Shown here: in pieces, positions 58,172 to 64,000 of the stretch
Layout of the letters: each line of letters opens with the position of its first letter
How positions within the stretch are numbered: position 1 is the stretch's first letter
NCBI GenBank assembly: GCA_016929335.1
Contig: JAFGIY010000136.1
Location: forward strand, 43,562 to 107,561
Direction: 5' to 3'
DNA length: 64,000 nt
Origin: Acidobacteriota bacterium
Lineage (GTDB): Bacteria > Acidobacteriota > UBA6911
The notes under the pieces: generated by a model
What the model was told of the DNA's origin: nothing
The model's input: the letters and a program-made list of their open reading frames with translations, nothing else
Database searches by the model: none
Made by a program: the position numbers and the translations under genes

Positions 58172-59683
58172 ATGGAAAATCAGACAGACATTCAGAACAC
58201 CCGTTCTTTCATGGATCAAAAGGGATGGTTTCTTCTGGGCGCGATTGTCGTATTGATCTATTTCGGCTATTTCGCACTGCCCGGCCTGAACTCTCGATTC
58301 AATATCGATGACCCTCATAATATTCATCGTGCATGGACGGGAGGCGGCGAGTCGCTGCTCAAAGGACTTTTACTGTTCTTCACACCGTATTTTCGACCGA
58401 TGGGAAGTTTGTATTTTTTTTCCCTCTATTCATTTTTCGGATTGAATCCCCTCGCGTACCACATCGCTATAACCGTTTTTCTGTTGATTAATGTTGCACT
58501 GACCTATCGCTTCGCGGTGTTGCTGTCGAATTCCAAAATCGTCGGCTTTCTATGCGCAATTCTCATATCCTATCACGCGAATATGTCCCAGGGTGTTTAT
58601 CTTCCCGCCTTCATCTACGATGTGCTCAGCTTTACGTTCTTTTTCGCGGCATTGGTTTATTACCTTCGAATAAGAACAAAGGGAAGAACTCTTCGCATTG
58701 GAGAATTGCTTATTTTTTTTCTCTTATATATCGCGGCTCTGGAATCGAAAGAAATGGCCGTAACGCTTCCTTTGATGGTACTGGCGTACGAGATTTTGTG
58801 GCATCCGCCTTCAATGTCTCTGAAGAGTCTCTGGGCATGGATTCGCAAGCCTGCCGTTCCGTTTCTCGGCGTGAGCCTGATAACGGCCGCTTTTATCGCA
58901 AGCAGAACACTTGGGGATGAAGCCCTTGCCCAAAATGCGGGCTATCGCATGACCATCACATTTCAGATCTATTTCGAATCTCAGCTCAAATTCTTCAAAG
59001 AGCTTTTCTTCCTGCAAACGCGAGACTGGTTTACCCTGCCCTGGCTGATTGGGATCTGGCTCATCCTGGCATATATCGCCTATCGTCGGCGTGAGAACTA
59101 TCTCAAATGGGCCACACTTTTGACCCTGGTCGGGCCTCTGCCCATTGCATTCATTCCGGGCCGTGGAGGGATCTGCCTTTACATACCATGGATGGGATGG
59201 GCCCTCTGGTTGTCGGCTCTGGGATGCGCTATTGCCGACTATGTTGCGGGAGATCGGGCGCTGAGATTTCTGCCGCGCAATCTGGTCCGGTCCGTACTGC
59301 TCCTGGGATTCGTTTTTCTCGCCTGGCACGAGACAGACCGGATAAACAGCAGCGAAATCTACCGGTATCAGCATCAATCGGATGAATATTTCTTTTCACT
59401 TAAAACGCAGCTGGAGTCGCTTCTGCCAAAGGTGGAACCGGGGACTCAAATTGCCTTTTATAACGATGGCACCGACACCTGGGATGCAAAGTTTGTAACG
59501 GAATTGTTTTATCAGGACCGTTCCACAAAGGTCAGATTGCAGCCCTATGAACATCTAAGCCAGGAAGAGCTGAGTAAAATGGATTACGTCCTCGATTTTT
59601 ATCAGAGAAAACTGAGGATTTTAAAGCGTCCCGGAGAGCCGTTTCAAATTCCTTCGGATATTCCTGTGCCTTCTCGCAAATAG
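58172..59683 (+). CDS. GT-C-like membrane protein, second of four
   Basis: The 503-residue protein has about ten hydrophobic segments. The first loop has NIDDPHNIHRAW, the DD type of acidic motif found in GT-C enzymes, and a later YFRPMGSLYFFSLYSFFG resembles dolichyl/undecaprenyl-sugar-type transferases. A smaller C-terminal soluble tail (about 400-503) follows. It lies 91 bases after the previous gene. Donor, acceptor and product are unknown. Confidence 0.65.
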   Translation: MENQTDIQNTRSFMDQKGWFLLGAIVVLIYFGYFALPGLNSRFNIDDPHNIHRAWTGGGESLLKGLLLFFTPYFRPMGSLYFFSLYSFFGLNPLAYHIAITVFLLINVALTYRFAVLLSNSKIVGFLCAILISYHANMSQGVYLPAFIYDVLSFTFFFAALVYYLRIRTKGRTLRIGELLIFFLLYIAALESKEMAVTLPLMVLAYEILWHPPSMSLKSLWAWIRKPAVPFLGVSLITAAFIASRTLGDEALAQNAGYRMTITFQIYFESQLKFFKELFFLQTRDWFTLPWLIGIWLILAYIAYRRRENYLKWATLLTLVGPLPIAFIPGRGGICLYIPWMGWALWLSALGCAIADYVAGDRALRFLPRNLVRSVLLLGFVFLAWHETDRINSSEIYRYQHQSDEYFFSLKTQLESLLPKVEPGTQIAFYNDGTDTWDAKFVTELFYQDRSTKVRLQPYEHLSQEELSKMDYVLDFYQRKLRILKRPGEPFQIPSDIPVPSRK

Positions 59684-59805
59684 AGGCGCCCGGGAATCGC
59701 GGCTTGCTGTATATTCTATTTCCATCTTGTTGGGACTGATACTTTAAACTGATAAGCAGGTCAGGATTTTAGGCGAATATCAATACCCAGCCGGGAGAGC
59801 GTCAC

Positions 59806-61431
59806 TTGGATCAGGCAGAAGCTCGATCGTATCGGACTTTTTTCTCAACAAATTTCCTTACGCCATGGCGCGCAATGGAGCCGGCTCCGAAAGCGGCAAA
59901 CATCGCCCTGATCTGCCTGGCCGTATTTGCGCTGCTATGGGTCATTGCCCGCGCGCATGTCCAGGCCGTTACGGGAGACGAAGGAGTTACGTACACATTC
60001 TATGTCGAACGAATCAACTCGGCCCACTGGTCGTCAGAAGCCAACAACCACTTGCTGAACTCGATGTTGATCCGGCTGTTCACATCGGTATTCGGATTAT
60101 CTCATCTTACCGTTCGTGGCGGGGCTTTGATCGGAGCGGCTATTTTCATTGCGGTTTCCTTATGGATCTGCAAGCTTGTCGGCAACAAATGGACTATCCA
60201 GGTGCCGTTGTTTATCTGCCTGACCTATAATCCCTTCATGTTCGATTTTTTCGTTGCAGCCAGGGGATATGGGCTCGCAACTGCATTCCTGATATCCGCT
60301 TTCGCCTTTTCGCTGCCCTGGATCTTAAATCCGAAAGGGGCAAATCTTCATTCCATCCTTCTGTTGTGTGCTCTCAGCTCTGTTTCCCTGGTGCTGGCCT
60401 TCAGTGCGAGCTTCCCTTTTGCCTTCGTCATTTTTTTCACGCTGATCGCCATCCTTTCCTGGGCACTCGGTTCTGTTCATGCGATCGAGCCGGCTGAAAA
60501 ATGGAACACACGCTTGAAGCTTCTGGCGGCATGTATTCTCCCCGGTATGGCTGTTTTCGTAATATTGCCGCTGTATACTGTGCTTCATTTTTCCAGTGGA
60601 GAGCTTCACGATGGAGGGACCTCCCTGGGCGAAACACTCGGCAGTGTGGTCAAGGCATCTCTGTTCCAGGTCAATCCGGACATCGTAAATCCGATACTTT
60701 TCCCTTTATTTACCTGGATCAGACATAACGTGGTTTGGGCATTCTGCCTTGCGGTTGTGTTCCAATTGTTCATGGTCTGGAAGAACAGAGCCCGGTTACA
60801 CGATCCGGCGGACAGGCGGCGGGCCCTGCTTTCGGCTACATTGTTGGGCATCATCGTCCTGACCCTTTGTGTTCACTTGATAGCATTTCATTGGTTTGGA
60901 CTGCTCATGCCCCGGCATCGGCTCGTCCTATGGATGGCTCCGATCTGCACAATTCTTGCATTCCTGCCGGCATCCATTTCCATGCCGTCCAGAATCTCCA
61001 GGATCAGCCGCGGCGCGTTGATAACCGTGCTTTTCGTATTATCCGGGTACTACCTTGCTTGCCTGCGACTCAGCTATTTCAAAGAATGGCAGTACCAGCA
61101 GGATATTGATAAGGTCTATGAGGTGGTTGCGTGGTACAACCACAACCGGTGTATCAAGGACGTTGAAGTTGGTTGGCGATACCATGGAGCTATGATGTTT
61201 TACAGAAGTATGTCCGGACGTGAAAGCCTGGCCGAATTCTCGGTACCGGATCCGGAATATCACCTGAATAAGCAACTCTACGTCCTGAGCTCAGCATTCG
61301 AGGGGGAGTTCATCGAAAAGCAGAATCTGAAGGTAGTGTACCATGGCAGGCAAACGGATGTCGTGGTAGCAATTCGACCGGAATTCCTCGAACCGCCGAA
61401 AGAGGACTGTTCCGCTCCGCCCTTGCCGTGA
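59806..61431 (+). CDS. GT-C-like membrane protein, third of four
   Basis: The 541-residue protein has about eleven membrane segments and an acidic loop motif TGDEGVTYTFYVERI, then WSSEANNHLLNSMLIR, again the pattern of GT-C enzymes. A TTG start at 59806 with GGGAGAG 6 bases upstream is accepted; an ATG at 59875 is an alternative. The C-terminal 120 residues are soluble. It may be co-transcribed with its neighbours, since there is no terminator between them. Confidence 0.65.
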   Translation: MDQAEARSYRTFFSTNFLTPWRAMEPAPKAANIALICLAVFALLWVIARAHVQAVTGDEGVTYTFYVERINSAHWSSEANNHLLNSMLIRLFTSVFGLSHLTVRGGALIGAAIFIAVSLWICKLVGNKWTIQVPLFICLTYNPFMFDFFVAARGYGLATAFLISAFAFSLPWILNPKGANLHSILLLCALSSVSLVLAFSASFPFAFVIFFTLIAILSWALGSVHAIEPAEKWNTRLKLLAACILPGMAVFVILPLYTVLHFSSGELHDGGTSLGETLGSVVKASLFQVNPDIVNPILFPLFTWIRHNVVWAFCLAVVFQLFMVWKNRARLHDPADRRRALLSATLLGIIVLTLCVHLIAFHWFGLLMPRHRLVLWMAPICTILAFLPASISMPSRISRISRGALITVLFVLSGYYLACLRLSYFKEWQYQQDIDKVYEVVAWYNHNRCIKDVEVGWRYHGAMMFYRSMSGRESLAEFSVPDPEYHLNKQLYVLSSAFEGEFIEKQNLKVVYHGRQTDVVVAIRPEFLEPPKEDCSAPPLP

Positions 61432-61490
61432 ATCCATTCACGGGACGATCGGCTTTTTCCGTAACTGTGAAGCGAATTGCAGATCATATC

Positions 61491-61516
61491 GCATCCCGCT
61501 GTACTCAGCGGGATGC
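61491..61516. repeat. 10-bp-arm hairpin between GT-C-like genes 3 and 4
   Basis: GCATCCCGCT-6 bases-AGCGGGATGC is a perfect stem. No T-run follows on the plus strand, so termination is uncertain. It sits in the only long gap (152 bases) of the cluster between genes 3 and 4. Confidence 0.55.
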
Positions 61517-61583
61517 TTCACTGCAACGCCGCTATTGCATCGAGACGGCTATCGCCGGTTTTCGTTTTTCGGGATAACGATTC

Positions 61584-63641
61584 ATGCGATATATGAATTA
61601 TTTGTTCAGAACTGAGGATCAGAGAAAAAGGATGCATCGGTTTTATAATGCCGCTAAAAGCTTCTGCGCACGCGCCGAGGAAAATCCGCAGAATGAAAAC
61701 TGGGGAGACAGGTGGCGTTGGTTTATTCTTGTTTTTGCAATGGCAGCGGCAGCCTGCGGAGCTCTGTTGCTCGGCCAGGATTGTACCTGGGACGTATTGA
61801 ATTACCATTTCTACAGCGGCTATGCCTTCCTCTTCAAGCCTCTGCAGTATGATCTCGCGCCCGCGCAGAGACAGAGTTTTTTTAATCCCATGCTGCATGT
61901 CATCAGCTATCTCATGCTGGCGAATCTGCCAAGCGTTGCAGTGGCCGTGCTGTTGGCAGCGATCCAGGGATTGAATTTCTATCTCGTATTCCGGATCGCG
62001 CAAATCCTCTTTCGAAACTGGCCGGACCCGTTTCGCTTCCTGCTGAGCGTCTGCAGCGCCGCCGTCGGATGTTACAGCTCGGGCTTTATTCTGGGACTCG
62101 GAGCGACTTTTGGAGATAACCTGATCAGCCTGCTGATCCTGTCCAGCCTGCTTTTGATATTTCGCTACATAGCCTCGGAGATCGACGGGACACCGGCCCG
62201 CGTTTCTTTCCTCGCGATTGCCGGAGCACTTCTTGGAGCAGCGTTTGGGCTTAAGCTCACGGTCGCCATATACGTCGCCTCCATAGCCCTTGCCTTGCCG
62301 GCAATCCTGATTGTATTGAAGTGCCGATTCCGTCCACTGCTCTTGTTTTTCGCATTTATCGGCATCGGTTTTGTGGCAACCTATGGCGTCTGGGGATATA
62401 GCCTCTACCGTGAGTACCAGAGCCCCATTTATCCGTTCATGAACAGCATATTCCGTTCTCCCTATTTTACTCAGACTGATCTGGTCGATAGCCGCTTCTT
62501 CCCGACGACCTGGCAACAGAAGTATTTTTATCCATTTTTCTTTGTCCGGCGCAATACCCTCGCCAGTGAGGTAATCTTCCGCGACGTACGCCTCGCCATC
62601 TGCTATATCGCTGTCGTGTTCATTGCAGCCATGGGATTGTTTCGTCTTCTGAAAAGTCTGCTCCGGAAAGGAAACGGAACGACGGATCATCGCTCGCCCG
62701 CCCTTCTCTGGTTCCTTTCGATCTTTTTCCCGGCTAGCTATATCCTATGGCTGAATCAGTTTTCCATTTATCGCTACCTGATCGTGCTGGAACTGCTCGC
62801 ACCTGCCTTTATTGCGCTTGTTTTGTCCAGGTTCATAAAAAAGCGGATTGTGGTTTTAATGACATCGCTTTTTCTGTTTCTGATTATATGCAGGCTTATG
62901 GTCCCGGCTGATTTCGGGCGACAGAAGTTTGACGATGATTTCCTGAAAGTGGCAGTCCCCGCAATCGAGGATATGGACAAAAGCGTGGTGCTGATGAGCG
63001 GCGGCGAAGCCACCGCTTTCATCATTCCCTACTTTCCCGCCCGGACGCGATTCGTGCGGGTTTACTCCAATTTTCATGAGCCCGGGCAGTGTGTCAACCT
63101 CGACAACAAAATCCACGGAATTCTGGCAAAGTATGATGCAAGGCACACCTATGTATTTGTTGCCGAGGGTGATGACAGGATCCAGATGCGGCGCGACCTG
63201 AGGCATTACGGAGTGGAAGTGGACGACAAATCCTGCAGACAGATACTGCGCCGGGCAGGAAATATCGGGTACATTTGCAGTGCAAAGAAAAAGGACTCGC
63301 AGCCTTCTGAGATTCTCAATCAGCTGACTTCCGCCGAACCGAAGTTCATGATTCTGCCCGATGTGCGCCTGGAAATGAATCCGCAGGTAGCGCACCAAAA
63401 CGACCGGGTCCCATTTCGGGTGTCCGGATCCGGTTTGAAAGCAATCGATTTGCTTTATTCGATTAACGGAGAACGGCAGCCGCCTCAGAAAGGATTTTTT
63501 CTGGACGAGCAGCGCGCCGCGGCTTTCCCGATCAGCGCTGCGACTCCAAAGGGTCTATACCACTTCATTGGGATTCGCAGTTCAACTGCGCTCGATTCGG
63601 ATCCGTGGATCGAGGTGGATGCGCGACTGCTGGTCCGATAG
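61584..63641 (+). CDS. GT-C-like membrane protein with C-terminal beta domain, fourth of four
   Basis: The 685-residue protein has a soluble N-terminus (about 40 residues), ten or so membrane helices and a first-loop motif DCTWDVLNYHFYSGYAFLFK with PAQRQSFFNPML, seen in uncharacterised GT-C-like bacterial proteins. The C-terminal region (about 570-685) is a beta-rich domain: RLEMNPQVAHQNDRVPFRVS and IDLLYSINGERQP. The start lacks a strong ribosome site. Function unknown. Confidence 0.65.
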   Translation: MRYMNYLFRTEDQRKRMHRFYNAAKSFCARAEENPQNENWGDRWRWFILVFAMAAAACGALLLGQDCTWDVLNYHFYSGYAFLFKPLQYDLAPAQRQSFFNPMLHVISYLMLANLPSVAVAVLLAAIQGLNFYLVFRIAQILFRNWPDPFRFLLSVCSAAVGCYSSGFILGLGATFGDNLISLLILSSLLLIFRYIASEIDGTPARVSFLAIAGALLGAAFGLKLTVAIYVASIALALPAILIVLKCRFRPLLLFFAFIGIGFVATYGVWGYSLYREYQSPIYPFMNSIFRSPYFTQTDLVDSRFFPTTWQQKYFYPFFFVRRNTLASEVIFRDVRLAICYIAVVFIAAMGLFRLLKSLLRKGNGTTDHRSPALLWFLSIFFPASYILWLNQFSIYRYLIVLELLAPAFIALVLSRFIKKRIVVLMTSLFLFLIICRLMVPADFGRQKFDDDFLKVAVPAIEDMDKSVVLMSGGEATAFIIPYFPARTRFVRVYSNFHEPGQCVNLDNKIHGILAKYDARHTYVFVAEGDDRIQMRRDLRHYGVEVDDKSCRQILRRAGNIGYICSAKKKDSQPSEILNQLTSAEPKFMILPDVRLEMNPQVAHQNDRVPFRVSGSGLKAIDLLYSINGERQPPQKGFFLDEQRAAAFPISAATPKGLYHFIGIRSSTALDSDPWIEVDARLLVR

Positions 63642-64000
63642 CAGCGCCGGATTTTCACCCTGTTCTGTATTTCACATTCATCCGACAAAGAATAATAAAT
63701 CTCATTTGCCCGGCTTGAGGCTCACTGTGGGGAGGCCTCTTTTATGCATGCGAGCTTTGGAGACCGTCTCCACACTCTGCAACAAGCTTAAAAACTGCGT
63801 CAGCGATGACGCAATCCAAAACATAAAATTCATGTAGATCGCGGCTGAAGCCGCGACCCTGGAGTTTATACATTTTCCTTAAACCGTGAAAGCTGAATTC
63901 AGAGGGATCTTGTATTCATGCCGCGCTTTGCATGATCTTTCTAATGGCAAATCTGGCGTCTGCTCTGCAGAAGCCCTGAAGGGCTTCGTATCAGAGCCCA
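63642..64000. other. Window-end intergenic region with composite repeats
   Basis: No gene is seen in these 359 bases. They hold a second copy of the composite two-hairpin repeat (63797-63857) and a GAAGCCCT-GA-AGGGCTTC hairpin (63970-63987) cut off by the window end. Confidence 0.6.
63797..63857. repeat. Composite two-hairpin repeat, copy 2
   Basis: TGCGTCAGCGATGACGCA (63797-63814), AATC, a spacer, then TCGCGGCT-GA-AGCCGCGA (63840-63857) and CCC. It matches copy 1 at 54836-54900 in both hairpins and in order. Confidence 0.75.

Noticed and set aside
61518..62690. 390-codon minus-strand frame opposite the fourth GT-C-like gene
   Set aside because: Low-complexity, highly charged translation typical of antisense shadows; the plus-strand membrane protein is coherent.

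Overview
The window looks like chromosomal DNA of a free-living Gram-negative-type heterotroph of roughly average GC. Evidence for an outer membrane is a TolC-like protein, a periplasmic adaptor, a Phenol_MetA_deg-like outer-membrane protein, DegP/Q and M48 periplasmic proteases and many Sec signals. A PadR regulator next to a 'permease prefix' membrane protein, the hrcA-grpE-dnaK-dnaJ order, an archaeal/eukaryal-type ProRS and abundant small intergenic palindromes fit Acidobacteriota or a neighbouring sediment/soil phylum. This is an inference; no rRNA or tRNA is present to settle it. I see no prophage, CRISPR array or intact IS element.

Layout. 0-10.7 kb: mixed housekeeping genes (hemE, proS, dgt, thiD, a LOG-family nucleotide hydrolase, a PHP-domain protein, an MBL-fold hydrolase, an alpha/beta hydrolase that lacks its expected catalytic His). 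11-18.3 kb: redox and signalling genes. These are a FAD oxidoreductase, a STAS antagonist plus FHA-GAF-PP2C phosphatase pair without a kinase, and a ferredoxin/flavoprotein pair resembling AprB/AprA. 18.4-26 kb: a PadR/membrane-protein pair, then a TetR-TolC-HlyD-ABC-ABC-permease efflux operon. 26-34 kb: GH3 glucosidase, small proteins, an MFS carboxylate/sialate-type transporter, a CDF metal transporter with three tandem C-terminal domains, and an outer-membrane protein. 34-42 kb: a MITE-like palindrome, the heat-shock operon hrcA-grpE-dnaK-dnaJ-rsmE, and a Do-type protease. 42-52 kb: a minus-strand run with queE, a radical SAM protein, uvrA, an OPT transporter, a YwaF-like membrane protein, a degenerate Mut7-C protein and an IclR regulator. 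52-55.6 kb: an exported methyltransferase, an M48 protease with an extra domain, and a PspC protein. 55.9-63.7 kb: four consecutive large GT-C-like membrane proteins, two with C-terminal beta domains.

The most unusual layer is the intergenic DNA. At least five families of small structured repeats occur: 18-bp-arm hairpins of the type CCACGAATTGCACGAAT, GC-rich hexamer arrays (TCGGNN), heptamer arrays (CAGTCGG and ATTCGTC), composite multi-stem elements, and a 182-bp MITE-like palindrome. They sit just after stop codons. One supplies the last residues of UvrA, and another forms a terminator-like hairpin inside the ferredoxin/flavoprotein operon. Coding regions are dense and mostly conventional.
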